Source of the DNA: Cycas panzhihuaensis
Taxonomy: Eukaryota; Cycadophyta
NCBI GenBank assembly: GCA_023213395.1
Contig: CM041465.1
Location: forward strand, 66,905,741-66,969,740
Reading direction: 5' to 3'
Length of the DNA: 64,000 nt
Shown here: positions 11,141 to 24,544 of the stretch, in pieces
How the letters are laid out: every line of letters begins with the position of its first letter
Numbering within the stretch: position 1 is the stretch's first letter
Position numbers and translations under genes: made by a program
The notes under the pieces: generated by a model
Seen by the model: the letters and a program-made list of their open reading frames with translations, nothing else
The model's database searches: none
Told to the model about the DNA's origin: nothing

Positions 11141-12980
11141 AATAATATTAGGCAAACATTATTGTTTTTGTGATCAATATCTTTAGTGAATGTTTGAAAT
11201 CTATTATTTTATTTGTCATAATATTATATGTTATATTTGGATATGCTTTGCAAAATAGTTTAAAATCTGTTTATTTCTTTTAATTGGTTGTGAATCCCTA
11301 CTGAGATTCCCAAAACTTATTTAAAATATTTATGACAATCAAGACAAAGTGAGTTCCATGTATATGGTATACTGTCCCCTCTTGATTGTTAATGGAGGGT
11401 GATTTAGCTGAAATATTAAAAATAATAATTAATTTATAGTATTTTCTCCTCCATATCAGCTAAGTTGAGAGAGCAGTTCATGACAATTCATATTTTCATT
11501 TCTTGCCATTGAACTCCCTCCTCTTTGTACTAGATGTGGATCTCGGCTTGCATCAGGTGTTGAGCTTCAAAGTATCTATCTCCGACATTCTTTGCTTTTT
11601 GTCATGTTCAGCTAGAAATTTAAGGCTGACAACTTTACCCTGTCATGACCTCATATAGGAGGACCAGAGTGGGATAAGCCTTCTTTTGTAGTATTATGTG
11701 GAAGTTGAATGATTCCAAAGTACTTTGCTTCCCTGCTTTAACATCCTCTCGGGATATTACTGCCTGCAATTTTCTATTAGGTGTGTTTCACTGCGTGTTT
11801 GGTTAAAACTATTTTCCATCAAGATCATAGGGATTTTTGTTAAATGTAAATGAATTAATCATTGTCTAAAATATTCTTCCATTTAATCGTCTAGGGCCTG
11901 ACAATATCTCCATCCTTTTCTCACTGTTTTTTTCATGGCCCTTAAGAACTCTTTCTTTCCCTTTTCAGCTTATTTTTTGGGCCCACTTCTTTCAGCAGGT
12001 GGTTTCCCAAATTTTGTAGTCCCATCTCCATTTCATCGTTCTGGGTTCTCCCGGTCTGGTGAATTGTTCCCTTATTCTAGATCCCACCACCTCTCGTCCT
12101 TGGATTGTTAGCTTCTAATGCTATTGCTGGTGTCGAGATTGAGCTACGCATATCTTTGTTCATCTAATTTTATATATTTTGTATCTTTAATACTCCAAAT
12201 CTGTTTATGTTTGAAATTTGACTCATGTGCGTCCAAACAAGGCCCAACCTATTTTAATGCTAAGTACAACAAGATTTATAAGTCTGTTCACATTTGTAAT
12301 CCCGATCTGGATTTGGTTGTGCTTAACAAATCCTCGCTAACTGCCAATTCAGGAGAGCAGCAGGAAAATATGTTAGTTTGCAACATTCAACTCCCTTTCC
12401 CTCTGTTTTTTTCTCTTTTCGACAATGGACCATTATTGCATGGGGAAGGTTTAGAAGCACAATATTATAGTCGCATAATACATTATATGGGATTTTTTTA
12501 AAAAAGTTCAACGATTTGAACTTTTGTAGGATTCAACTTTGTTTACTAGTACTAAATTCCTTCGGCCAAATTAATTTTCTCGTTATTACTTTTTAAATAG
12601 TTTTTTGTTCTGTTAAAGTGGTCTGTTAAAGTGGTTTTATTATGCTAATTCGGGATTCACAATGTTTCCACGGATGCATTAAATACATATCTCTCAGAAG
12701 TACAATTAGATCCAACAGGTGTTTTGCGTCAGTCTTAGGAGAATTGATGATCAATTTTAGGTGAATCTATTGACACAAACAGATGAGAGCAGCTAGAATA
12801 TCATCTGAGACACGGTTTAATACATATAGATAGGCAAGAATGTTGTGTCTGACTCTGTGTCCTTTTGAATTATAATAAACATGCATTAACTTTGTTTCAC
12901 TCATTTGTGCACAATGTATAATATTTTGAACAATGATTGTGAAGATATCCTGATTTGCATATGTTTGTGAGGATATCAGA
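11141..12980. other. No gene recognised; region next to the exon-like fragment
   Basis: The base composition is a little more even than in the retrotransposon DNA, especially at 11450-12120, but I recognise no protein. An open frame of 127 codons at 12118-12501 has no recognisable motif. It could be intron or flank of the cellular gene fragment that follows. Confidence 0.4.
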
Positions 12981-12992
12981 TGATGTTGTTGA

Positions 12993-13490
12993 TTGCTCAC
13001 ATGGAAAGCAGCTTTGGGAGCTTTGCAAGAGAAGTATCAACCATTATGGTTAAAGGGAGCTGCTCATTGCAATTTGGTGCTTTATCTGGAGTACATAAGA
13101 CATCTGAGAAAATTTATATCAATAGCTGAAAAGTCAACTTTGCCCGAAAACGGTTCAAGGAGGAGTGTTGATCATTCTGACCCTTCAAAGATGAGCACTG
13201 ACCGGCCAGAGAAATCCAGGACGAGCACCGATAGACCAGAGAAGGCGAGGAGCAGCATCCAGCATCACAATTCAAATAATAGTATTGAGCAACAAGATAA
13301 TCGAACTGAAAAATGCAGGCATAGCACATAGATCGCTTTGAGAAAGAAGGGACCAGTGTCGATCGACTAGAAAGATCCTGGACTGGTGATCTCGGAATAT
13401 GTAATCCCCCAAGTTTAGGTCAAGTGTCGAAGAGCAATTTAACTCGGCATGTTGGCAAAGGTTTCTCCGAATGTGATGTAACAAGTTTCA
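12993..13490 (+). pseudogene. Exon-like fragment of an unidentified cellular gene
   Basis: A reading frame of about 110 codons begins near 12993 with no ATG. A likely acceptor is the CAG in GGAAAGCAG just inside it (about 13010). The peptide has a hydrophobic, helix-like start ([35 protein letters not shown]), then a hydrophilic tail with a repeated RPEK(S/A)R(T/S)S motif (near 13203-13255). A TAG at 13329 ends this frame. In the next frame the text continues smoothly as [18 protein letters not shown] up to a TAA near 13500, which suggests a one-base frameshift. The text does not look like any transposon domain I know, codon use is less AT-biased than in the neighbours, and a second exon-like piece follows at 13547. 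I do not recognise the protein. Confidence 0.45.
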
Positions 13491-13546
13491 AATCAATGTG
13501 TTAACAATATGATATCAGAAGCAAGACTTCATGAGTTTTGTTTCAG

Positions 13547-13640
13547 CGTTGTTTGAGTCATCTGATTTTTTGTATGTACATGCACTTACTAATTTTGCGC
13601 TTGAAGGTGAAGCATGGATGGAGACTGCAATAAGGGCTGC
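13547..13640 (+). pseudogene. Second exon-like fragment with splice signals
   Basis: The text before it, TTTTGTTTCAG, is a good acceptor. The 94-base piece reads LFESSDFLYVHALTNFALEG then EAWMETAIRAA without a stop, and is followed by a consensus donor, GTATGT. It lies 57 bases after the previous exon-like frame, so the intron between them would have to be very short or the previous donor lies earlier. The protein family was not recognised. Confidence 0.45.
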
Positions 13641-14228
13641 GTATGTTTGATTTTGAGAAGAGTGCATAAGTTTAACTTTTCATTTCTACCCTCAAGAGGA
13701 AGAGTCCCTTTGAATGATTTTACAACTATTCGAGTTATGACTTGGTGGTAAGCATTTTTAAGGTTCTTGGAGGTAAGCATTTTAAAAGTTTTGAAGCTTG
13801 CAAAAGAATCTTTGTATTTATGCTAGATCAATTTAACGTATAAATTCTGTTGTTGCAGTAGCTAGGTATCACACATACTGAGGTTGGCACAAAATAATTG
13901 TGCTTGTTCCTCGGTAGGTTGGTTGCAAGACCTCGTGGATAAGCCCTCACCACTCCTTTAATTGCAAAGGATGAGCATAATTTCCAATTGAAAAACCAAA
14001 TGAAGCTTATTACAATGGTATGCATCTAAAAATAATATGTATTGCTAAGTGTATACGAAAGTATAAAAAATGCAACAATGTCCAATGTCTTAGAGAGCCC
14101 TACATCACAACACCATTAACAGTATTAAATGAGGGTTGATACTTGTTAGAAAAAATGTTTAACAGTTTGTATTAGGACATAATTTAGGGTTATAACGTAA
14201 TGTTATAATCCTAATATGTCCTATGGGT

Positions 14229-14236
<8 letters not shown>

Positions 14237-14260
<24 letters not shown>
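14237..14260. repeat. (TG)n microsatellite
   Basis: Twelve uninterrupted TG units follow a short TA run. Confidence 0.95.
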
Positions 14261-17200
14261 CAATTCACACAAGTCAACATTTGGTGAACATAATGTTCAA
14301 AATAGTTACAAAGAATTTAATGTATAAGCAAGACATGCAAGATCATTTATTGGTTCAATGGACAATCTCAGGTTGTATTAATATTTGTATCAGTATTGTA
14401 TATACAATAATTTAGAGTTCTTAATGAATTATAAAGAAATTTTGACCGTAGATTAATTCTTCCTATGAAATATTATGTTGTAATTTTGTCATTGGCTCAT
14501 CTTTTTCAAATTTAATCTTAGAGCTAAGTTCTTGCTATAGAAGAGTTAGTTTTATTATCACATAATTTTTTATGGAGTTAGAAATTTGGTGGAACACAGT
14601 TGTTGGAGTTTCTAAAGTCGTAGTACCAATTTTTTTCAAATTCAGAAAAAGAATTTAGAACTTTGTTAAAGAAAGAACTCGCTAGAGGATTTTTGAATTG
14701 TCAATGGAATTGCAAATTCTAAGGTATCATATTTGAAAGGTTATTTAAGTTAGGTATACTACAATTTTTAAAAAACAAAAAAAAAAATATAAAACAGTGT
14801 GAAGTTTTATGTCAATTAAAAAAATCTATCAAAGAGATTTATTAAACTATTTTAAAATAGTAGAATGTTTGAAAAAAGGAATTATTAAGTGATCATAGAT
14901 TGGATGAATTTCTTAAAAAACAAAAGAAAGCTAAAATAAGAGTTGAATAAACAAAATTGCCCTAGGCACTAAGTGGTAAAATAAATTAGGATTAACCCAA
15001 AAGAATAAAATTTACAAAATGATTCAGGGGTCTTTTTTATTTATAGATTCCAATATGACTCCCTAATTTAAAAACAGCTTCAATAATAATATTATTAATA
15101 AAATGTTAATTTCATATTAATTTAAAAATACCAACTCTATAATAATAGTAATAATAAAACCAACTTCTAATATAATACCAACTTTTCCTAAATAGATTAT
15201 GATCACTACAATCCATCCCTCCTTAAAGGAATACTTGACCCATAAAGTATTACAACCTTTTTATTTGAAGTTGGAGCATGAATTTACTTGTGCATATTTC
15301 TAAGCCTCAAGCTACAATGGCATAATATGATAGAATTTTGATTCTCCTTTATTTCATTTTATATATCCTCTTACTATATGTGATATTATCATATTGGGAT
15401 CTACTTTTATACGTGACTCTTTATAATCAATCTTGAGACTTATATGCTTTAAGATCATGTTTCTTATGTGCATATTATATCCTCTTATAGTTGTCCTTAA
15501 GGGAAAATTAAGAAAATATGGGGGAAAGGCATGAATCATGGAAATTGTATTTGGGAAATAGATTTTGGGAATAAGTCATATGAGTGTAAGTGTGGAATTG
15601 CATATAAGAAACATACAATGCAAAGGGTAGATTGCATGAGGGAGGATATATGTGGATATATATTAAAGATAGGTAATTGAAAAGAAGAAGCCATAGACAA
15701 GTTGTATCAAGGGATAAACTAGGGGGGAGCATATATGAGGATTTAAATGGAGAATGTGATATATGACAATTAGGCTCATAAAACAAAATGAATTTATAAG
15801 TGATGAAGGTGATGCTCTATAGAATGAAGGGTAAATAAATAGAGATCTACAAGTAAATTTAAGATTTGATAGGTATAAGGAAAATAAGTGGGGAATAAGG
15901 GCTAGCCATTCCTTATAGGAAAAGGGTTTTAGTAGTGACATGTAAAGATGATTTATACAATAATGCAAAGGGTTAAAGGGAAAACATATATGGTAGTGAG
16001 AAGGTTGGTATTAGTGAGAGTGGGGATGTAGATGAGAAAAAGATAATGCTTTGTCGAGAGGGTGTATAATGATAGCATTAAAGCTTGAAACTTCTTGAGA
16101 GAGGTTTAGAGGAGAAGGAATATAGAGGTGGTGATAAAGAGATTTATTAGGAAATGGGTCATGAAAGGGTATCTCTCAAGTAGAATAATAATTTCACCTA
16201 TTAGGAATAAGGAACCTAGAGATTTAAGTTCTATGTTATTTATATGATTTTATTATGTAGGGGATGGGATATTCTATGAGCCTATAGAATTTAGAAACTT
16301 GAGATGAATAAGGAGACTTCCAAAAGAAATGGGCAAATGCAAGATACCATCAAGATTTAAAATAAGTACCCATTTTGAGTGATCCCATATCTTAGACATT
16401 TTTTCAAGTTGCTCATTAATGGTGGTTTTCTTACTTGACTCGTGTTATTTGTCATGTCATCATCTTGGTCATTGATATGCTCTTCTTTAGGTTCTCCTTG
16501 TTATATTGTTCCTTGATCTGATTAGCTAACGTTTATTCATTCTTTTCTTTTGTCTTCTTCTTGTAAGCTCTCAATCTTGCTCAAATCCTACTTAATACTT
16601 CTTCATTGTCTTCTTTTTAACATTTATTCTTAAAGTTGCTAAAGTCTTCTATAGTGTAGTCCATTGGTAGTCATATAAATACCTTATAATCCTTTTATCA
16701 AATTTGATAAGAAAATCCCTTAAGAATTATTCCTAGTTAAAGTAATCTCTTAAGAGTTCACATATGATTCATCTTAGAGTTTTACCACTAAAATATAAAT
16801 AAATAATTGAGATGAAATGTTCATTTTTTATGTAATGTAAAAGTTTAAAACTATTTCTATCTTAGCTTGTCATGCTATGGGTCACATTCCCCTACCTCTA
16901 GTGCAAATATATATGTTTGGATTTATCATTATACATCAACTGTAAATAATAGTTAATATATCAAATCAGGTTAAAAATACATCAAATCATATCTCAAAAT
17001 AATAGCCTTTGAAACAAAATTTTAATAGTTAGATGAAATCAAATTCTAACACTTGTAAATAAGTTATGGCCCTTTAAGAGTGGGTCATAGTTAGGGTATT
17101 TTGGGACTACAGTAGTACTTGTTACTAAAATGTTGATAACATTTTATTCTATACCTGATAGATCATAAACCATTTCCAACATAAAATAGATTTCAATACA

Positions 17201-18789
17201 CACAAAAATAAAAAATATTTGAAGTCAATTAAACACCTATAATTAAAGTTATGATTATTTATTATTGTAATAACAAATTTTAAACCCTAAAAATGATAAC
17301 AGATGGTAAGACAAAATTAAATTCTCCATAATTTTTTATATTTCACTACAAACCTTGTACTATAAGCACTCAAAAGTTGTAAAACATTCTTATTTGGCTT
17401 TAATTCATGATTATTCTTTTAAAATTCTTTTATTTATACTCAAGATACATATCCTTGATAGGCTAAAAATGAAGCTCTAATACCACTTCAAGTGATCTTA
17501 AATTATATCTACTTATTTAAATACTAAAGAAAATTATATCTACTTATTTTCCTAGGCACCAAATGACAAAATAAATTATGATTAACTAAAAAAATAAAAC
17601 TTAGAAAATAACTAATTAACTAAAAAAATAAAACTTAGAAAATAACTAACTTATTAAAGAACTAATTTCAATAATAATATCAGCACTAGAATACCAACTT
17701 TATAATAATAAAAAAATACAAACTCCCTATAAGAATAATAAAATTTAACACACCAACTTCTTCCTAATATATTAGGATTGATATATTTTAAAGTGTAAAG
17801 TAGGGTTTAGGTGATTTGAAGTTGAACATTCTATGAGAAATACATAGGAGGAGATGTCATAGGGCTTACACATAACCACATAAGAATTTAAATTTAAATT
17901 TCTCAAATAGGACCTACAAACAAATCCATCAATAATTTAAAAGTTAGTCAAGGATTAGACTCAAATTGATGTTATAACTTATCTCAGTAGAAAGTAGAAC
18001 ATGAAGTCAAATTCAAAAGACATGGGTCAATACCCAAGAAGGGATTATGAGGGGTGAACTAGGACAAATCCACATTTATTAATTTCCACAATTAGGTCAT
18101 AAGAGCTTGAAAACTTTAACTCAAATTCCATAGAGTATGAAATCCTTCATAGAAAACATTCAATGTCATGGATGTAAAGAATTGAGTGTTAAGGGAATAA
18201 ATGTTCATAGCTGATATTGGATATAAATAAAAGGTACTTGTTAGATGTTTAAGCATTGATGTCATAAAGTAAAGTAAGAAAATTGAAAATTGATTGTGAT
18301 AGTATCAAACACTAACTAATTTAAAAATCAAAGACCCATTGGATTCCAAAATAAAATTTGAAGTTCAATTCAAAGTTATAAAGTCACTACAAGTCACCAA
18401 ATTTAAGTAAGCATGGTAGGGAGGTGAGTGGGGAAGATATTTTAAAAAAAATATTTATCCTAAAATATGTGTTTAAATAAATCATATTATATATTTTTTT
18501 GAGTTCTAATTTTTTAGCCCCTAAATGTTTACCCCATAGTTATATGGAGAAAGAGGGCTAACTTTATTTTTGGTCTTATACACTGCCATTTTAAAATTTT
18601 AAAGATAATCACACTTGTAATAGAATTTCCAATCCTTTTGGAGTGATCACATGGAGAATTTCTACCACCTTGCATGGTGATTGATGACTTACTCCTTATT
18701 TTGACACTTTACATATTAACTACAAATAAACAATATAAATTATTAATTTATGGAAGAATATTTATTTATTTATAGTGTGTATTGAGTAA
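14261..18789. other. AT-rich region, no feature identified
   Basis: About 4.5 kb with no credible coding region. Open frames of 60-100 codons on the minus strand near 15354-15968 have no recognisable motif and an amino-acid content typical of AT-rich noise. A few direct repeats of about 20 bases occur (for example around 17570-17645, where AACTAAAAAAATAAAACTTAG appears twice). Probably very old transposon DNA. Confidence 0.5.
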
Positions 18790-19960
18790 AAGTTTTTTGA
18801 TGGTGAATGGTTTATAATAATATGTTGAAGGGAAAGTTGTCAAGGATAACACTAACGCTATTACTTAGGCTAAATATGATGCCCTAAATAAAGTGATAGT
18901 GGGGATTACCAATCTCTCAATGGGTAACTTGATGAAAAATATTTAAAATGTCATAATATCTAAAGAATTATAAGATATAATAATTTTAATATTTCAAACT
19001 AAGAATGATGCAAGGGTCATGATGTTGAGAAATCAATCGTATAATTTTAAGTTGATTACATCTATGGTTGACCATATTAAATATGAAAAGGGTATTAGAA
19101 ATCAATTAGGTACTATTAAATATAATGTCACTAATAGGTAGTTGATTATCTTTGAGGAATTTACCTAAAAGGTATAAAAGTTTTGTCATCAATTTTGTAA
19201 TGATAGACAAATTTAGCACTATAACCTTTAATGATTTAGAAGATTACAAACTATGGCAAATCTATACATTTTAAGAAAGATTATAAGAAGACACAATTTT
19301 ATTAGTAGAACTGAAAGAATTAGAATGATTAGCATATTTAGAGGAGGAGAAATCAATAATTAGGCCATTTCTCTAATTATTGGTAAGTTTAAGGGGGCAA
19401 GAAACTCTTCATTATGGGATATCAAACTAGTAATTTTGATAAGGTGCAGTACATTAACTCAAGTATTCATGTATGTATGATAGGTAAATTGGAGTGGTTT
19501 AGATACATGGGAGGTGACTGGTCAAATAATAACACTTAATGATGACACAATGTTAAAAGCCAAAATTATTACAAAGGTTCTAATCATTGCACCTAGCAAT
19601 GAGTATTACTACATTGAAGATATAATGTATGTACTAGCTCTAATGAAGAACTTGATATTTATTAGTAAGATTGAGGGTCATAACATTAGTGTTCATTTTG
19701 AGTGTGTTAAATGTACCATCATAGATTGTCAAAGGAAAATTATAGTTATAAGTGTCAAGGAGAATGAAAATGATAAATATAGAAATCAAAGAATCCTTAG
19801 TATAAATATAACATTAAAAAATCAATTATAGCATGAAAGGATGGGATATTTGTAGTTAATGTTTAAATTAAATATGATTTTCTATACTTTTAATCAGAAA
19901 TGGTTTGTGTGAACCATGCATAATGGGAACGTTAGAAAATGCATAAGGACCAAAGATCAT
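18790..19960 (+). pseudogene. Copia gag and protease/pre-integrase remnant
   Basis: A decayed gag of the UBN2 type can be read with stops: TKNDARVMMLRNQ (about 19000), MVDHIKYEKGIRNQLGTIK (about 19060-19110) and a RQLIISL-like block. An open frame at 19514-19831 then holds the end of the protease and the GAG-pre-integrase region: EVTGQIITLNDDT, YYIEDIMYVLALMKNLIFIS, then the HERMGYL block at about 19830. These are normal copia neighbours in the normal order. The integrase, RT and LTRs were not found. It differs in sequence from families I to III. Confidence 0.75.
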
Positions 19961-21047
19961 GTAATAAATTAAGATTAAGATAAATAAATTTAAAATAACA
20001 TGTCACAAATATGAGCTATAAAATATGGATATAGTATAAAATATAAAATACATAAAAATAAAATATATATCATAACATAAGATAATAACTTTGGGAATAA
20101 TGGTCATCTCCATTATTGGTTATAAATGTATTTCACCTTATAAATATCAAATAATATTAGAGAACCTCTGAGATAACCTATGGTGTATACATGAATATGT
20201 GAGGTCAAAAACTACACATTTTAATAATGCTCACCAATTAATGTCTATAAAAGTGTGCACCTCTTTATGTTGATTATGTACAAGATTTGATGGAGGACTA
20301 ATGTAATAATGAATGATATACCATCAATTATTCTCTAATCTTGTATTTCTTATCTTGTTACATTGCTAGGTAGTTGTCTTCCTTATTAAATAACTCTATG
20401 TGTGCTTTATTATTTACTTGCCCCTCTTCTCTAACACATGAGAAGTAACTTTTTATCACCTTACTTGGACTCATGAATAATATAGAACTGGAGATTTAAT
20501 GAAAAGATAAGTTACCATAGTTGATTATGATAAAGGTTGTTTGAATAACCTTTATAGTTTAAAGCTACAAAATAAATTATAAAACCTCAAAGTAATATAT
20601 CCAAAGGTGAGAAATCTATATAGGCCAATGAGGACATGATGGAAGCCCATATAGAAGTAAGAAAACATATAACTTCAAGCTTGTCAAACTTCATGAAATA
20701 ATTATTTGATCTAAGGAAAGGGATAACCAGACTTAAGAAAGTTTATAATAAGGTTCAAGCTAACGTTGGGCTAGAACTACAAGAGTCTAGCTTATTTAGT
20801 AACTACAAATAATAAGTGTCTAGGCTGGGTGCTTAGGGTAATTAAGCAAATCCATTCATTCACCAATAACAATATATATTAAGCATAAGTGTGGAGTAGA
20901 TTAAGAGAGTGGCTAAAGAGGCTTAAGAGTTGGAGGGTATGGTGAAACTTATATATGCTAACTTGAATTCCTTAACAAATGAGCATAATATTACTCCTTA
21001 AATAAGGAGGAACTAGGTCGTGGTCAAAGGATAGACCTTATTTAGGC
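19961..21047. other. No feature identified between copia and LINE remnants
   Basis: AT-rich, with no recognisable domain. The last 150 bases may belong to the LINE that follows, but no LINE motif is readable there. Confidence 0.45.
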
Positions 21048-22590
21048 TTGATTCATAATACCTATGAGAGGATCTATGGGAGGAAAGAGAAAGATTATTG
21101 GGAAAGTTGTGATGGCTCAAAGATTTGGAGATGCTTTGAGGATTTTCCCATTGACTGTAGGGGAAAGGACCAAATTGTAGCCCTGAGAAATGAGTTAGTT
21201 AGAAGTTACATTACTAGGTTCCCTAAGGAGGATGCTATGGTTTGGCCTATAACTCCCTATGGGGAATATTTAGTTATGACGGGATACATGTTTTTGCTTT
21301 CAAAAAAAGGCCTCACTGGTAACAAAATGTTGGGGGGTATATGGAGACTAGGATTAATTCATAACGTTGTTATTTTCTAGTAGCTTTGTTTAAAGAATAA
21401 AATCCTAACCATGGATAATCTCAAGAAAAGAGGATTTGTGCTGGTGAGTAGATGCAGACTATGCAAGGCTAAGGAGGAGTCCCTTGATTATATATTGCTA
21501 CATTGCCCCTATTCTAGGGAGGTATGGAATTCATTATGGAATATTTTTGGTATTGAATGGGTTCTTCTAGGTACGGTGAGGGATCTTACTACTTCCTGGG
21601 CCTACACCTTTAAGAGTAGAGCCTTGAAGTTCTTGTGGATCACATTGATGTAATGATGATATAGAAACTCTAGAAAGAGAGGAATAGAAGAATATTATAA
21701 GGAAAACACATGGATGAAGTTAAGCTCTTCGCGATGATCTTTGGGACCTTGAGAGAGACCCTAAAGGAGAAGGAGGAGAATCCCTTACCTCTTGAGGAAG
21801 GAAAGATATTGGAAAAGTAGGGAATATACCCCAAAGTCAAAATGAGATAAGAAAGGTAGTGTAAAAGGAATCCTCCATTAGAAAGCTAGGTGAAAGTAAA
21901 TTTTGATGCCATAGCAAAAGGTAATCCCAGCGAAGTGGGCAGGGGTGGGGTATACAAAAATGTCGATGAGAAAGTGATAAGGGCCTTAACAGATTATTAC
22001 AGGTCTCAAACTAACCATCGAGCTAAGATAGAAGCTATGTACAAAGTTATGGAGATGTTATCCCTAGAGGGCTATGACAGAGTTATTCTTGAAGTGGATT
22101 CACTGAATGCGATACAACTTATTAAGGGGGAAGCAAACCCAGACTGGAGAGATAGAGCTCTGATAAATGATGCTAAGGAGTCTCTAATAAGAAGAATTAA
22201 TATACAAATTAACCATACTTATAGGGAAGGGAATGGGGTTATTGATTGGTTAGTCAACTGGGGGGTCTAAGCTAAAAGGAATGAGTTATAGAGGGATATG
22301 TTCCTGGAAGAGATTTTTAGTCTAGCTACAAAGGAATTAAAGGGTATCAATCCTAGATAGTAGTTAGTGCTAGCCACTGCGCATGTCACACCATCGTTTG
22401 AGCTAGTTGTCAGGCTTATCGATGGCAGGGGGGTTAATAACTAGATCAACATCTAGAGTTTTTAGCTAGGTTGTGGGCTTATCATGGCAATTTTGTGGGC
22501 CTTTTAGGTAAACTATGTAAAGGGGTTAGGGTCCCCTTTTAAGTCCCCTCATCTATTTAAACCATATCAAAAGAATAAAAAAAAGGAGGA
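21048..22590 (+). pseudogene. LINE (L1-type) ORF2 C-terminal part: zf-RVT and RNase H
   Basis: Three successive frames make up the 3' end of a plant non-LTR retrotransposon ORF2. At 21048-21380 is the stretch before the zinc-binding domain (YWESCDGSKIW, then TPYGEYLVMTGYMFLL). At 21411-21653 is the zf-RVT domain (SRCRLCKAKEESLDYILLHC and YSREVW), with its Cys/His pattern. At 21890-22270 is an RNase H of the RVT_3 type (KVNFDAIAKG, then EVDSLNAIQLI and INHTYREGNGVIDWLVNWGV). The frames are joined by frameshifts and stops. A short 3' tail ends at an A-rich run at about 22570-22590. The RT and endonuclease are missing, as expected of a 5'-truncated LINE copy. Confidence 0.85.
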
Positions 22591-23950
22591 ACTAATGAAG
22601 AAAGAGGAATTTATTAAAACACTACAAGCTAAGATAATGAAATCCATGGAAAAATGTGTCTTTAATTAAAAATCTAAGGCTAATGAATAGGCCTTACATA
22701 TGTAAGAAAAATATTCTTAACATATGGGCCTCTATAGTTTGATTAAAAATAAAAAAGGTAGGCTCACCCAAGTTAACGAGGAGGTATACAAGATAGAGGA
22801 TAATATACAACTAGTGAATCAACAACTAATCTTATGGTTAAAACAAGTATTGATATCAAGGGTGGGAGGATTACTTGCAAGAGGGAAAACTCAAAGATGG
22901 CTTAGACAAGCCAAGGAGTGGATATAAGGTATATGATCATGCACAATTAAATGATTGTATTATAAGGACTAGCCATTTAAGAGGCTAAATTAGCTTATCA
23001 AGGGAAAAGTAAACTTGGAGTTAATATATTATTATTATTGTACCGACTACAAATAGGTAGGAGGTATTTCAAAAAGAAGATAGAAAGTTTCATGATAAGT
23101 ATTCCAACAATACCCATTACTCACAAGAAAGAGGTTATACTTATTAAAGCCTTCGAATATATAGAATAAAAGTGGAAGAATGGATAAGATGGGAGAATAT
23201 GAAGAAAATAATTTAATTTCTACTAACTTAGATGGTATACATTTTGTCTTCTAATTCCTACCTTCCTTATTACCACATATATCTTTCTTTTGAAGTCTAA
23301 TGGTCTGTTGTTCCTCTTTAGTCTATACTCGATAGAGGTAAATCCACATGGTAATCTTGGGTTATGGAAAGAATTCCAATAATAATAGAAGTAATATGTG
23401 AGCCAAAACTCATAGGTGTTGATATTTATTAATCCCTAAACAAAGATTACATTTTAGTTTATTGATATTAGCTATTAGCTTTGCTCCTATTTTGTATCAT
23501 AAACTTGTTTCCCTTGGGTATCTAATTATAATGTAAATTCATTTAACATAGTTAGTGTATTTCTGAAATATTTTGATATTTAATATATATAGATTTAATC
23601 ATAAACTTTCATTATTAAGAGTATTCTATTAGAAAGATGGTGGATAAATATATTATAACTTTATAATGTAAATATTTGAGAGAATTATATACTTTTTGTC
23701 TATTTTTCTTTCCTTAAATCCATTGATGTAATTATTTTTCTTTCACTAGTTTAACAATTTAGTCTATTTGGTTATTAGATCAAGAAATTGATTATGTATA
23801 AGTATTAATAATTAGTTTTATTTAGTTTATAACTAAGATTTGATATCTTCAATAACATATTAGATTATTTATCTCTATTGGTTTAACATCATATCTTAGG
23901 CGCTTTACATATTATTTTTTCATATCTTTTCTTCTTTTGAATATCAAACC
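22591..23950. other. AT-rich region, no feature identified
   Basis: An open frame of 67 codons at 22724-22927 has no recognisable motif. Nothing else stands out until the tandem repeat at 23950. Confidence 0.45.
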
Positions 23951-23952
23951 AT

Positions 23953-24146
23953 TAGGTTGGGCAATTTAGTAAGGTTGTTCTACTTATATAACACTCTGGT
24001 AGTCTTCCACTTTTCCAACTCTCTTTTCTTTGAATATATATTTAGTGGATTAAGTGATTTGAATATAGATTTAGTGGATTAGGTGATTTAGTAGGGTTGG
24101 TCCATCTAAACATTGATTTGGTATTTCTCCTTTTCTCAAGGCTTAG
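23953..24146. repeat. Degenerate ~120-bp tandem repeat, left part
   Basis: Diverged units begin near 23953 and 24077, each with a core of the kind GATTTAGTAGGGTTGGTCC(A/T)(T/C)CTAAACA and a pyrimidine-rich half (TTTCTTTTCTTTGAATAT). The array continues on the far side of the gypsy element at 30102. Confidence 0.55.
24142..24146. repeat. Target-site duplication CTTAG (left)
   Basis: CTTAG stands directly before the element and again directly after it (30102-30106). Confidence 0.85.
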
Positions 24147-24528
24147 TGGTAGGATGCCACTCCTTAATGATTATTGCACACCAATATAATAAGCAAATAA
24201 CTCCAAAAAGAGCACTTGTATTGTAATACCATTCGAATGGGCAACCTCCCAATTACATACAATAACAATGATATTTAAGATACCATACTCTAAGGATTAC
24301 ATAAATATATATATGGCTCTATGATCACTACACAACCTCCTCCTTATACATGTGGGGTATTACATGAATATATATAGTGCTCAATGACCACTACACAACC
24401 TTCTACTTATGCATGTAGGATATTAAGAAAAGGGAAAAAGTAGAAGAAATGGAAGATATAAGAGAGAGAAGAAGTAGAATATATAAAAGAATATAAGAGA
24501 AGGTAAGTTAGGGGTTGGATCCCTAACA
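24147..24528 (-). repeat. 3' LTR of the minus-strand gypsy
   Basis: In element orientation it starts TGTTAGGGATCC and ends ...CCTACCA. It matches 29746-30101 over its length, including the ACATAAATATATATATGG and ATTACATGAATATATATAG blocks. The 26-base length difference comes from small indels. Confidence 0.92.
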
Positions 24529-24541
24529 AAGTCTCCCCCTT
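24529..24541 (-). promoter_or_regulatory. Polypurine tract
   Basis: On the minus strand AAGGGGGAGACTT lies directly before the 3' LTR, the usual place for priming second-strand synthesis. Confidence 0.85.
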
Positions 24542-24544
24542 AAA

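Noticed and set aside
12118-12501. Open frame of 127 codons on the plus strand
   Set aside because: No recognisable domain, and the codon pattern looks like translated non-coding DNA.
13918-14017. A third possible exon with AG acceptor and GTATGC donor
   Set aside because: One frame reads protein-like text after the acceptor but contains an early stop, and the splice signals are weaker than those at 13546 and 13641. Too uncertain to annotate.
15354-15968. Three minus-strand open frames of 61-101 codons
   Set aside because: Rich in Tyr, Ile, Phe and Ser as expected for AT-rich noise. No motif, no start context.
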